Shown: one piece after another, positions 53,495-62,594 of the stretch
Layout of the letters: each line of letters begins with the position of its first letter
Numbering within the stretch: the stretch's first letter is position 1
Assembly: GCF_019801145.1 (NCBI RefSeq)
Contig: NZ_JAHVJQ010000014.1
Coordinates: 1 to 64,000, forward strand
Reading direction: 5' to 3'
Origin: Leisingera aquaemixtae
GTDB lineage: Bacteria > Pseudomonadota > Alphaproteobacteria > Rhodobacterales > Rhodobacteraceae
DNA: 64,000 nucleotides
Position numbers and translations under genes: made by a program
The notes under the pieces: generated by a model
Told to the model about the DNA's origin: nothing
Databases searched by the model: none
Seen by the model: only the letters and a program-made list of their open reading frames with translations

Positions 53495-54220
53495 ATGTTT
53501 GATAAAGGCCGCCACCACCGGGCCAAAATCGGCTTTGTCCTGCTGGCCACGGAACAGACGATTGAGGACGACATGTTCCTCCTGCGCCCCGACGGGGTTG
53601 GAGTGCATTTCGCCCGCGCCTGGATCGGGGACAGCATCACGGTCGACAGCCTCAGCCGCCATGCCGGGGATCTGGCCCGCGCTGCCTCAACACTGCTGCC
53701 GGATGGCAGCCTCGATGTGATCTGCTATGGCTGCACTTCCGGCAGTCTGGTTATCGGAGAAGACCGGGTTGCTGCGGAACTGAACAAGGGCGCGCCGCGA
53801 GCCAAGGCCACCAGCCTGATCACCGCCGTCCTTGAGGCGCTGCGCGCTGTCGGCGCCAAACGGGTTGCGGTTGCCACGCCCTACCTGGACGAGATCAACG
53901 ATCAGGAAGTCCAATACCTGAAAAGGGCAGGATTTCAGGTGACGCAGATCCAAGGGCTGCAGTTGGAAAAGGACAGTGACATGATCCGCGTCAGCCCCAA
54001 GTATCTGGCCGAGTTTGCCAAAGAGGCAGACACGCCAGACAGCGATGCTCTGTTCATCAGCTGCGGTGCGTTGCGGTCATTAGAGATCGCCAGCCAACTG
54101 GAGCAAGAACTGGGCAAGCCGGTGATCTGCTCCAACCAGGTGATGATGTGGCACGTTCTGCGTCTGGCCGGCATCCAGGACCGCATTTCCGGATACGGGC
54201 AGCTATTACGGGATCACTGA
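53495..54220 (+). CDS. Asp/Glu racemase-superfamily enzyme (maleate isomerase/arylmalonate decarboxylase-like)
   Basis: 241 residues. Two active-site cysteines typical of the superfamily are visible: CYGCTSGSLVIG in the first half and FISCGALRSLEI in the second. The layout fits maleate cis-trans isomerase or arylmalonate decarboxylase-like members, which act on dicarboxylates. The ATG at 53495 has GGAG 6 bases ahead; an in-frame upstream ATG is rejected. It is divergent from the TRAP operon, and a GntR regulator follows in the same direction. It probably isomerises an acid imported by the TRAP system or released by the carbon-nitrogen hydrolase (inference). Confidence 0.87.
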   Translation: MFDKGRHHRAKIGFVLLATEQTIEDDMFLLRPDGVGVHFARAWIGDSITVDSLSRHAGDLARAASTLLPDGSLDVICYGCTSGSLVIGEDRVAAELNKGAPRAKATSLITAVLEALRAVGAKRVAVATPYLDEINDQEVQYLKRAGFQVTQIQGLQLEKDSDMIRVSPKYLAEFAKEADTPDSDALFISCGALRSLEIASQLEQELGKPVICSNQVMMWHVLRLAGIQDRISGYGQLLRDH

Positions 54221-54295
54221 AATTATGTCCTTCTGCGCCGCAGGCTGCCTTGATATGACTCCGGCAACCGCAGCCGCGCCGTAAGGGGAGTTTTC

Positions 54296-55000
54296 TTGGC
54301 ATCTGGTGAGACATCTATGACCCCTCCCGGATGGGGCGGCCGCAAACCGGGTGTTGAGGATATTCAGCACCTGATCCTGAAACGGATCTGCTTTCTGGAT
54401 TACACGCCCGGCGACCGGTTGAAAGAGGCGGAACTGGCTGACGAGTTCGGCGTCAGCCGCACGCCTGTCCGCGACGCCATCAGCCGGATTAACCACCTGG
54501 GGCTGGTGGAAACCATCAACGGTGTCGGCAATGTGGTCATGGAACTGCCGCCGGAGAAGATCACTCACGTCTATGACATGCGCCTGCATCTGGCGGGATT
54601 GATCGGGGCAACAGCACCTGCGCAAATCGAGGGGAGCCATCTCGAGCGCGCCCGCGGTCTGTTGGCCCAGGCGCATCAGCTCAGCGGGCAAGTCGATTCA
54701 CGGCAGTATGTCGTCGTGAATGATCAGCTCAACACTCTCATCAGCGATTTGATCGGAAACTCAGTCCTGCGCTCGTTCTGGACGCAGGCCTATTACCAGG
54801 CCGCCAGCACGTGGCACAGGGTCGTGGACGGTGCCGGACCGGAAGTTGCCGATGCCCTGGTTGCTGAACTTGTGGACCTCGAAACGGCTTTGGCTGAGCA
54901 GGACATTCAGGCTGTCGGCTTCGTGCAGCGGATCCACATTGGTTACGGGTATGCCCGCATCAAGAAGTACCTGTTCAAGGAAACCACTGAGCAGACCTAA
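54296..55000 (+). CDS. GntR-family (FCD-type) transcriptional regulator
   Basis: 234 residues. An N-terminal winged helix-turn-helix (LKEAELADEFGVSRTPVRDAISRI) is followed by a helical FCD effector domain, typical of regulators that sense small carboxylates. A TTG at 54296 is taken as start because AAGGGGAG lies 5 bases ahead; an ATG at 54317 is the alternative and would still keep the whole DNA-binding domain. It follows the racemase-like gene by 75 bases and probably controls both that gene and the divergent TRAP operon. Confidence 0.86.
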   Translation: MASGETSMTPPGWGGRKPGVEDIQHLILKRICFLDYTPGDRLKEAELADEFGVSRTPVRDAISRINHLGLVETINGVGNVVMELPPEKITHVYDMRLHLAGLIGATAPAQIEGSHLERARGLLAQAHQLSGQVDSRQYVVVNDQLNTLISDLIGNSVLRSFWTQAYYQAASTWHRVVDGAGPEVADALVAELVDLETALAEQDIQAVGFVQRIHIGYGYARIKKYLFKETTEQT

Positions 55001-55397
55001 CGTGTTCGCTCGGTTAAAGACATGCAGCCAGCCCTTCCGGGAAACGCCAATTTACCCCGAAACACCGGCTTGCATTACCCAAATGGCCAGTTCACTTCTA
55101 ACGCAAACATGCGTCGAGTTCTTGCCGCCTTGAAGGCCGGGTATTGCGGGACGTAGCTATCAGTTTTGCTGCTACGGCAAATTACCGCTTTCAACCCTTC
55201 GGCACGAAGGCCTATCGTACGCTGGCCAAAGACAAATGCTATTTAAAGGCTGCCGGTGATCGACCCGCACTGAGCGGTCGGTCCTGGCGCCATTTTCGAT
55301 CGGGTCGAGCAGTTCAGTCCAACAGATTTTCTGCAAACTCGACCAAGGACCATAAGGGCACACTCTGGGGGCAGTTCCCGTCCAAATCCAGAAATAT

Positions 55398-55418
55398 AAA
55401 AGGCGCCCGCTGGGCGCC
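55398..55418 (-). terminator. Minus-strand intrinsic terminator
   Basis: GGCGCCC (55402-55408), loop of 3, GGGCGCC (55412-55418), a perfect 7-bp stem. On the minus strand it is followed by TTTTATATTT. It faces transcripts coming from the giant-gene operon to the right. Confidence 0.6.
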
Positions 55419-55453
55419 CTATATGCAGATCCCGCTGAGACCTCGTGCCGAAA

Positions 55454-55605
55454 CGGTGGGAACTCGTGGAAGATTAATAAACTCTGGAAATCTTGATCGA
55501 GTTTCCACCGACTCTAAATTTACTGATTAAAAATCAAATACTTATGCGATCACCCATTCTCCGTCCGGCGCGAGTTTCCACCAGTATTGGCACGAGTTAC
55601 CACCG
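55454..55605. repeat. Cluster of four 13-bp repeats (CGAGTTnCCACCG type)
   Basis: Three direct copies of CGAGTTTCCACCG-like sequence lie at 55498-55510, 55571-55583 and 55593-55605, and one inverted copy at 55454-55466. The seventh base varies (T, T, A, C) and the last base is G or A; the rest is identical. Spacing is uneven (60-odd, then 9 bases). Such sets can be protein-binding iterons, integrase arm sites or remnants of an origin. The local AT-rich stretch between copies fits an opening region. Confidence 0.6.
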
Positions 55606-55620
55606 AAGCCACTGCGTCCG

Positions 55621-55649
55621 AAAAAGAAAAGGGCCCGCAAAGCGGACCC
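55621..55649 (-). terminator. Minus-strand intrinsic terminator
   Basis: GGGCCCGC (55631-55638), loop AAA, GCGGACCC (55642-55649), 8-bp stem with one mismatch. On the minus strand it is followed by CCCTTTTCTTTTT, a good U-tract. It would end transcripts from the genes at 56160-62328. Confidence 0.7.
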
Positions 55650-55766
55650 TCGAAACGGCAAATCCTGATTTAGCTATTTGCTATCTGGCACCGACAGCAT
55701 CTGTCAGAGATACCAGAACTTGCGACAATCCTGGTGGCGTGTCCCGGCGCCACGCCGCGGTTTCAC

Positions 55767-55820
55767 CTGACAGTATTCCGTAGACCAAGTTGAGCGTTGT
55801 CCCAGCACCGCGCTGGCAGG
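55767..55820. repeat. Degenerate repeat shared with 18242-18295
   Basis: Second copy of a 54-base stretch; 25 of the first 30 bases match the copy at 18242. Both copies lie between genes. The origin is unknown. Confidence 0.5.
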
Positions 55821-56159
55821 CATATGCGATTGTGTGCAGTTCCTTTCCGGTTTCCGGCCTTGGTAAAAGCACCCTGATGCTGCGGTTGCAGCCCGCGATC
55901 CGGCCATTCGCTGCGAGCGCAAATTCAAGAGCAACCCAAACTCACACTTCGCCGGACCGAGCGGACATTCGCTGCAGTCGCAATCTATCTTTCCCAATAC
56001 GGCGGCTTTGCGCGGTAGTCGGCCTTTTTCGCTTGCTGAATCTGTGCGGCGCGGCGATGGCTGCAAGGTGAGACTCAAATTTTTTACTCCCTTCTAGTCG
56101 GTCACATGAAGGACGTAGGTGGGGGCCCGGCGGCGACACTTTCTCAAACTTCGAAGCCT

Positions 56160-57221
56160 TCAGTTTTCCAGCGCGGCCCAGCTGCCGTCAGGTTGCAGAT
56201 ACTGGATGCGCACATCTCCAATGTCGCGCAATGGAGCAGCTTCTTGTTCAGCCATTGAGCGGCTCGGAAAGGTCACGATGACTTCATCCACTTCACCGCC
56301 TGACGCGGTGCCATTGCATTGAAAGTCCAATACCGTAAAGATATCTGCCGGGGTCAGACGGTCATCTTCAGGAACCAGGGCCGTAAATTCGAGCGTCTTG
56401 GCAGCCGCATCATAGCCGACCTGCTGCAGATAGCGCGGAAAGGCCTGCAGCATTGCCGCTTCTTCCTTGGAAGGCTCTGCCTGGTAGTACTGCGTCAGCC
56501 CGGGCAAGGCAGCGCGACCCATTGTGAAGGCGGCATTCATCACCCGCTCCTTGAATTCCGTCTCATCGGCGATCCCTTCGCCGCGAGTGACCAGCGCCAG
56601 CCCGTTGCCAATGTACTGGACTTCGTCCCAGGATTCCCAATAGGCGTCGGGATCCGCGTAATCGCGGCTGATGTCATCGGTCTGGACGCAGGCCATCACC
56701 AGATCCGGGTCTGCATGGGGCGGGATCGGCCCCAGGTAGCTCTCGGTTTGCCGCCGCACCTCGGCCCCCAGCAGCGGCATCTGCTGCGCCAGCTTGCGCA
56801 CCATTTGGCACAGCTGGCCTACACCTTGCACGAACCCGGCGTCGGTGGCTGTTGAGTCCACCCAGAGCCGATCAAACAACCACCAGCCTTCGTGGATTTC
56901 GCGCATGGTGACTGCTTCGGCGTCCGGATCTCCAGACAGGGGCTTTACGATAAGCCCATCATCAGCCTTGCCATCGATAGCAAATCCTTGGGCGAAGGCA
57001 GCCTCGCCAAATTGAGCAACTGCATCACGCGGCGGCAAGCCAGGGCGTTCGGCCTGATCAGTTGAAGTTGCCACCGCCTCTGCCAGGCAGGTCCAGCTGA
57101 GCGGCGCAAAGCCATCGCGTTCGGCCAGAATGTCCAGCACAGCATGAAGCAGTGTCTCAACCGGCACCGAAGGGTCGGCAATCACATTGCAAAGTACTGC
57201 TGAAGGATAAGTAGAGGTCAT
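56160..57221 (-). CDS. Unknown soluble protein following the giant modular gene
   Basis: 353 residues, no signal peptide or membrane segment. It is acidic and contains LHAVLDILAERDGFAPLSW at the N terminus, a Trp/Tyr-rich middle (YWESWDEVQYIGNG) and a short beta-type C terminus. I do not recognise the family with confidence; the general look resembles cytosolic proteins of toxin-immunity or type VI-like loci. It starts 43 bases after the stop of the 1687-residue gene on the same strand, so the two are probably co-transcribed. It could be an immunity protein, a chaperone/adaptor, or unrelated. A strong terminator lies about 510 bases downstream. Confidence 0.75.
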   Translation of the reverse strand: MTSTYPSAVLCNVIADPSVPVETLLHAVLDILAERDGFAPLSWTCLAEAVATSTDQAERPGLPPRDAVAQFGEAAFAQGFAIDGKADDGLIVKPLSGDPDAEAVTMREIHEGWWLFDRLWVDSTATDAGFVQGVGQLCQMVRKLAQQMPLLGAEVRRQTESYLGPIPPHADPDLVMACVQTDDISRDYADPDAYWESWDEVQYIGNGLALVTRGEGIADETEFKERVMNAAFTMGRAALPGLTQYYQAEPSKEEAAMLQAFPRYLQQVGYDAAAKTLEFTALVPEDDRLTPADIFTVLDFQCNGTASGGEVDEVIVTFPSRSMAEQEAAPLRDIGDVRIQYLQPDGSWAALEN

Positions 57222-57264
57222 TGAAAAGTCCTTACCTTTCTGGTTTCAACAATCACTGCAACAC

Positions 57265-60200
57265 CTATTGCAACCATACCATTTTCCCATCCTGCAAATA
57301 CCCCAGGTGCATGTTTGGAGGAAGTTTTCCTGAACATACTTTTTCAATTTTCCGCAGCACTTTCCGGGCTGTGTCAATGTCGGGCAGAAAATAGATAACG
57401 CCGCTCAACGGATCACCATTGGCGTTTATCAGGTCGTCTCCTTTGGGCCCCATCTTCTTCAGGTAGGCTTTGAGCTGATCCTCATCGAAAGCGCCAAGAC
57501 TGCTTTTGTCCTCTGCCAGATAGGTGCCGCCTTTCTTGGGGCCTGGGGATGCAGCCTTCCGGCTTCCGGGGCGGGCTTTTTTGGTGGATTTCGGCGGCGT
57601 GTATTCAACCAGCCCGTCGCCGAATTTCTTGACGCCTTCCAGCTTGGTGGCATTTGGTGCGGCTTCGACGACCTCCAGTGCTGGCCCCATGCTGGCCTTG
57701 CGGTAGGCGGCAAACAAGGCCCCCTGATCGGCGCTGTCGGGAATTTTATTAATGAGATCCGTCAACTCCGTTGTCCGCTCTGGCTCTTTCAGGCGCATAA
57801 GTCGGCTCACGGTTTCATCCCGCAAGGTGCGGCGAAAGGCTTCCTCAAAAGCCGGAATGGAAAACTCATTGATCGCCTTGTCCGCCCCCTTTTTACCGGC
57901 GCCTTTTTCCATTCTGCGGAACACAGCGGTCAGATCACCGCCGGCCGCTTCAAAAGCATCAACCATTTCGCTGTATTTCCGGGCATAAGCCTGAAAATAG
58001 GGATCGCTCAATTCAGCAAGCTTGGCCTCCATCTGCGGCCGCATCACTGCGCCGGTTTCGCTGTCCAGTTTCGGTGTTCCGTGGTCACGCAGAATGTTAG
58101 CCCGACGCGTTGCGGTATCGCGTTTCGAGCCTTCTACGATGCTCCAGATCCCGTCTTCGCCTCTTTGCAGACGCTTGCCATTCAGCTGCTTGCCCGCTTT
58201 GCGCGCCTCCTCCGCTGCGCCTTTGACCCGGCGGATCTCGATTCCGTCCTTGGTCTTGGCAAACAGGTACAGCTCCTTGTCCGGCAGGGCCTCGTAGGCC
58301 TCCTTTATGCCGGGCAGTTTCATCGCCTCGGAAAAGGCCAGGGTTTCCTCGGCGGTGTTGTGCAGGCGCGGCGGGTAGCGCAAATCCACCGACAGGGGCG
58401 GCTGGCCGGTAGGCAGTGCTTTTTCGATCTCGGCCAGCTCGTCCTGGTATCGTGCCAGGCTGGACTGCGCCGAAGCGATGTCCCATTCCAGGTCCTGCAG
58501 TTTCTGCAGGTTGCGCTCTTTCAAGAGATCAGACTGCAGCTTTGCCAGCAGTGACTTCTGTGCATCCGCTTCCAGAACCAGCTGCGAGCGCTTCGCCAAC
58601 ATCTTGTCGACCGGCGACTTGGTTGCCCAGCCGGCCAGGGCATCTTCTGTCAGCCGCGCCACGTCATCGGCAAAGGCCGGGTCGCTGATCTGCGAGATAT
58701 GGCGCATTTCCTCCAGCACTGCCGCCTCGCGCAGACGCGGGTCGGCACCGGGCCGAAGGATCACTTCGGCATCGTAACCGCCCTTGCTGTTGCGGGTGAT
58801 CACCGTTGTTGCCTCAACCGCCTCATCCCCGAAACGCGCGGCATAGGCTTCTGCCCCCAGCATCTTTGCGCTGAAGTTGGAAACATTGCGCCCCGCCAGT
58901 GCTGGGGCCAGAACTTCGTCTATCTTATCAGGCGGGACACCGAGGATCTTTGCCGCCTTGGCCAGGTCTTTGGTGGCCCGGAACGCCTTGATGGCCGAGC
59001 CGACAGCCGCGGCATCAAATCCTACGCCCACCCAGGCTGCAGCAACCCAGCCCCAATGCGGCACATCCTCGGGGTCCACCAGCCCCTGGCTCGGATCAAT
59101 GGCAATATTCGCTGCCGAGCCCTTGCGGAAATATTCCTCGGTGGCGTTATAGGCGCTGTAGCCGCCGACCGCGACCGAGGCACCTGCCAGCACCACGCCA
59201 GTGGCCGAACCGCCGGATACCGCGATCGCGCCCACCGCAAGACCTATGGCAACCACCGCTTCGCCGACCGCAAAGGCGGTGTCCTTGGTCTGCTCCCAGC
59301 CGGCCTTTTCCTTGGCCCACTTCAGCTGGTCGCCCTTCAGATCCAGCGCAGCAATGGCAGTATCGCGCACACCGGGCATGGTCCAAAGGTCGAAATCGCC
59401 CTCGTCGATGTTTTCGCGAGTTGCCTGAATGTCGACAAACATGGCGTCCACCTGCTGGCGCAGGAGATCAGCCTGTTCGGCCGGGGATTTGGACAGGAAG
59501 TCCTCCTGGTCCGAAACCCGCAGCGCCAGCGGGAAACCGGCCGCGGCGACCGAGCGCTGCGATCTGATCTTGGCGACCTCGGCCTTCAGCTTATCGACTT
59601 CGGCTTCCGCCGCCGGGTCAATCCCATGGGCGGGCTTGTCATTCAGCAGGTTCCAGCCAGCCTCGATAGTGGCAATTGGCCACAGCATCGGATTACCTGC
59701 CTTGGCCGCGAAATTGGCATACATCCCGTACAGTTTGAGCTGGGCAACCAGCAGCTCGAGCTCTTTTTCGGCGAGCTTTTCATCAAACGGCTTTATCGCT
59801 TTCAGCGTTTGCTCCAGCGCAGCCTGATCCTCGGGTTTCAGCGCCCCTTCGCCAAGGTTTGCTCTCAGCTCGCGCGCTGCTGCCTCTGCCCTGTCGACGG
59901 CGGCATAGGCAGTGTCACGCATCACAAGTTCAAGCTGGGTCTCCAGCTCTTCCGGGGTTGAACACGCCTTCAGCCCGGGGCCGTACAGGCGCAGCGGCCC
60001 CGAATACGGGTCCGGCCCGCCGCCGGCGCGTGACACCGTGGCACCGCCGTCACCTGTAGCGTTAAGGACATAGTCATCCTCGGTCAGCAGCGCCACGAGG
60101 TTGGATTTGCCGCCCTTGATCGCCGTTGCACCGGAGCGTTTCGCACTGAGATCGGCGACCTCAGCCGCCAGCCGGTTCATTTCATCCTCGGATTCCTGGT

Positions 60201-62328
60201 GAATGCCGGTCGGGGACTCGCCGAGCAGAAATTTCACCCCGGCTTCCAGCGCTGCAAAGGGCAGATAAACCGGGTTGCCGAATTTGGCGGCGAAATTGGC
60301 GTATTCCCCGTAATACTTGAGCTGAGCCAGCAGCAATTCCCGCTCTTTCGCCTGCAACGCGGTGTCTGCAGCCGTATCGGCATCCGTGGTTACGTCATCA
60401 TCCAGCCTGAGGCTGTCCTTGCCCAGGGCATATTCGCTGTTCTGCAAGGTGACCTTGTAGACAACAAACCGGCTGCCTTCCTGCACCACCGCCGCAGCGC
60501 CTTTCAGGCTGCGCGCATAGTAAATGGCGTCTTCCTTGTTCGGAAAATCACGCTGAATTCGCTCATTGGCGACAATCGGATCGCCGTCGCCGTGCTGCGC
60601 CAGTGTCTGGCCTGTTTCCTCGCCGCTCTGAAATATCCGGTCGCCCATCCGGGCACGGGTGTTCAGCACGCCAAGATAGGCGCTGATGCCGGCGTTCAAT
60701 GTGCGCAGGTTTTTTGCGTCAATATGCATCCACCGCCAGAACCCCTGCAGATCATCGTCGCTGAGCCCGCGCAGCCGGCCCGCTGCTGTCATCAGCTCTG
60801 GCATAGTCTGATAGGTCACGGGTATCTTGCATTTGGGATTGGCAAAAAAGGTTTGGAACCGTTCCGGCAAGCTGTCCCAGCTTTTCTGATGCCGGGCGGC
60901 GTCCTTCATCGTGACAATGGACTGCGGCCCGTGCGCGAGAAGCGGCACGGACTTGGAGACCACCACCCCGGCGGCGCTGGCCAGTTTGTCAAATTCGCCC
61001 TGGGTGGCGGCTTTGGCAATCTTGCTGCGCAGCAGTTCGATGGCGGCAGCCAGCTTGCGTACCTGATCAGGCGGTGCCGAGGCCGAAATAGGGATGCCGT
61101 CCAGCATGGCATTCAGGTCCTGGCGCACCGCGGCCTGCCGCTGCAATTCGGCTGTGGTGTCGACACTGGCGTAGCTGCCACGGTACTGACCCATCAGTGC
61201 CGCCGATTTTCCCATCACCAAGTTTAGCCCGCTCATAATTTTCTGCAGCTTTGCCGGTGTTTTGCAATCATCCAGCGCCAGTCGCAGCTTTGCAATCGCC
61301 GCCTGCAACGCCTTGACCTTTGCAGGCGGCGCGGTTGTCGGGATGATTACATTGGCCAGGACCACGCGCAGTTCATCGACGGATCGGGCAAGAGCGGTTG
61401 CGGCGTCTGCACTGTCGGCCTCGGGCACGTCTTCAGTGCCTTGGGTGTCTTCGTCGATTGCGGCACCGTCTTTCAGGATAACAATCCTCCGGAACTGGGT
61501 GACACCCATCCCGCGCAGCATCTTTCGCACTTGCTTGGCAAGCCTTGGAAGCTCCCGGCCCTTGAGATCAAGCACCAGCGTCTTCGCGCCAGTACCCTCA
61601 AGCCCATGCTCCAGAGCAAGGACCTGCGTTCCTGCCCGGCCAAAGGTCACTTTGACTGTTTCGCTCTCCTTTTTGAGGCGTCCGGCAAGCATCTTGCCGG
61701 GCTTTTTCCGGTCAAACAGGAACCTGAGAGACATCGGGTCGCCGGACGGCATCGCCAGTGCAAAATTCATCGGCTTCTTTCTAAGCCGCATAGCCATTTT
61801 TTGAAGGTAGGCTGAATGTGCCTCCGGGTCGGCCAAAACCCCGGGGTTTTCGTCCTCCTCCTCGTCTTCCGGCAGTGTTCCAGACGGTTCGGGTGCTGCG
61901 GCCACGGGTGCGGCTGCTTCCTGCACGCCCGGTCCCGGCGGGTCGTCCTGCGGTGTCTCCTGCGGCGTATCGGCCTCTTCGACATCACGCTCCAAAGCAT
62001 GGCCGTCTGCATCCAGAACGATGACATCCATCTGGATTTTTTGACTCTTCAAGTACTTCTTCAACATCTTTGACAGCGCGGGAACGGACCGTTCACAGGT
62101 CAATGTGATGACCTTGCCCTGTGTCGTGAATGTTCCATAAGCTATCTTGCTGCCTGTTCCTTCAGCCTTGGCGGCCTTGCCCAGAGCGGAGGCTTTCATC
62201 GTGCGATGAATGGCAATGGTGTGATCCGGATCCTTGGCTCCCGGACAAAACCCAAACGGCAGCGGGCCTTTCGCCCCAAGTTTTATAAATTTTTTTAGCG
62301 CGTCGCCCTCGACTTTCCTGCTGGCCAT
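57265..62328 (-). CDS. Giant modular protein, polymorphic-toxin-like, with internal duplications
   Basis: 1687 residues. Three pairs of internal duplicates are visible: 20-110 with 185-290 (ending DVIVLDADG and RRIVILKDG), 316-380 with 402-464, and 664-756 with 856-946 (both containing YANFAAKxGNP and xIEAG/ALEAG). Acidic Pro-rich linkers follow the first (115-165). Residues 1017-1058 are a Gly/Ala-rich hydrophobic stretch, and 1200-1215 reads VLEEMRHISQ, as in pre-toxin regions. A coiled coil lies at 1240-1305, then a basic linker (1575-1600) and a terminal domain (1600-1687) with E1606-D-K1608. The linker plus small terminal domain resembles a toxin tip; a nuclease role is a guess. GGAG lies 7 bases before the ATG. 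No secretion genes are nearby. Confidence 0.8.
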   Translation of the reverse strand: MASRKVEGDALKKFIKLGAKGPLPFGFCPGAKDPDHTIAIHRTMKASALGKAAKAEGTGSKIAYGTFTTQGKVITLTCERSVPALSKMLKKYLKSQKIQMDVIVLDADGHALERDVEEADTPQETPQDDPPGPGVQEAAAPVAAAPEPSGTLPEDEEEDENPGVLADPEAHSAYLQKMAMRLRKKPMNFALAMPSGDPMSLRFLFDRKKPGKMLAGRLKKESETVKVTFGRAGTQVLALEHGLEGTGAKTLVLDLKGRELPRLAKQVRKMLRGMGVTQFRRIVILKDGAAIDEDTQGTEDVPEADSADAATALARSVDELRVVLANVIIPTTAPPAKVKALQAAIAKLRLALDDCKTPAKLQKIMSGLNLVMGKSAALMGQYRGSYASVDTTAELQRQAAVRQDLNAMLDGIPISASAPPDQVRKLAAAIELLRSKIAKAATQGEFDKLASAAGVVVSKSVPLLAHGPQSIVTMKDAARHQKSWDSLPERFQTFFANPKCKIPVTYQTMPELMTAAGRLRGLSDDDLQGFWRWMHIDAKNLRTLNAGISAYLGVLNTRARMGDRIFQSGEETGQTLAQHGDGDPIVANERIQRDFPNKEDAIYYARSLKGAAAVVQEGSRFVVYKVTLQNSEYALGKDSLRLDDDVTTDADTAADTALQAKERELLLAQLKYYGEYANFAAKFGNPVYLPFAALEAGVKFLLGESPTGIHQESEDEMNRLAAEVADLSAKRSGATAIKGGKSNLVALLTEDDYVLNATGDGGATVSRAGGGPDPYSGPLRLYGPGLKACSTPEELETQLELVMRDTAYAAVDRAEAAARELRANLGEGALKPEDQAALEQTLKAIKPFDEKLAEKELELLVAQLKLYGMYANFAAKAGNPMLWPIATIEAGWNLLNDKPAHGIDPAAEAEVDKLKAEVAKIRSQRSVAAAGFPLALRVSDQEDFLSKSPAEQADLLRQQVDAMFVDIQATRENIDEGDFDLWTMPGVRDTAIAALDLKGDQLKWAKEKAGWEQTKDTAFAVGEAVVAIGLAVGAIAVSGGSATGVVLAGASVAVGGYSAYNATEEYFRKGSAANIAIDPSQGLVDPEDVPHWGWVAAAWVGVGFDAAAVGSAIKAFRATKDLAKAAKILGVPPDKIDEVLAPALAGRNVSNFSAKMLGAEAYAARFGDEAVEATTVITRNSKGGYDAEVILRPGADPRLREAAVLEEMRHISQISDPAFADDVARLTEDALAGWATKSPVDKMLAKRSQLVLEADAQKSLLAKLQSDLLKERNLQKLQDLEWDIASAQSSLARYQDELAEIEKALPTGQPPLSVDLRYPPRLHNTAEETLAFSEAMKLPGIKEAYEALPDKELYLFAKTKDGIEIRRVKGAAEEARKAGKQLNGKRLQRGEDGIWSIVEGSKRDTATRRANILRDHGTPKLDSETGAVMRPQMEAKLAELSDPYFQAYARKYSEMVDAFEAAGGDLTAVFRRMEKGAGKKGADKAINEFSIPAFEEAFRRTLRDETVSRLMRLKEPERTTELTDLINKIPDSADQGALFAAYRKASMGPALEVVEAAPNATKLEGVKKFGDGLVEYTPPKSTKKARPGSRKAASPGPKKGGTYLAEDKSSLGAFDEDQLKAYLKKMGPKGDDLINANGDPLSGVIYFLPDIDTARKVLRKIEKVCSGKLPPNMHLGYLQDGKMVWLQ

Positions 62329-62594
62329 ATGCGTTCTCCGAAACCGACGGATCTTCCCGCAATCTCAGAGTATATTAAGTCGTTCAAAGCGCAAAACGCT
62401 CGGAGTGAATCCCGGCATTGTTGCAGCCAGGCAGAACCGCTCCGAGTTTGCCAGAGGCTGATTTCAAATTGTTACGCAGCTATCCTCTTAGTTAACATAC
62501 CCGCAACTTCACCAGCGAGAGATCACTAGGTGGCCGAGGGCAGCAATGGGCTGCCTGCGGCCAACAGCAACAGCGATGGCAACCGTCCAGGGCG
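62329..62594. other. Promoter region of the giant gene
   Basis: About 265 bases between the giant gene start and the IS remnant. It is more AT-rich than the average, with runs such as TTAAGTCGTT and TTAGTTAACATA. It likely holds the promoter for the minus-strand gene, but I cannot name a clear -35/-10 pair. Confidence 0.4.

Larger units (their letters stand above)
55001..56159. other. 1.1-kb low-density region with terminators and repeats
   Basis: No gene is supported here; frames are short and lack domains. The GC content is visibly lower around 55480-55560. Structures seen are two minus-oriented hairpins with A/T tails (55398-55418 and 55621-55649), a cluster of four 13-bp repeats between and beside them, and a 54-base stretch similar to 18242-18295. 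The region separates the chromosomal-type catabolic block from the giant toxin-like gene and IS remnants, so it looks like a junction of acquired DNA. Confidence 0.55.

Noticed and set aside
55440-55620. Possible tRNA-like structure
   Set aside because: The repeats near 55454-55605 do not form a cloverleaf and there is no anticodon arm or CCA-type end.
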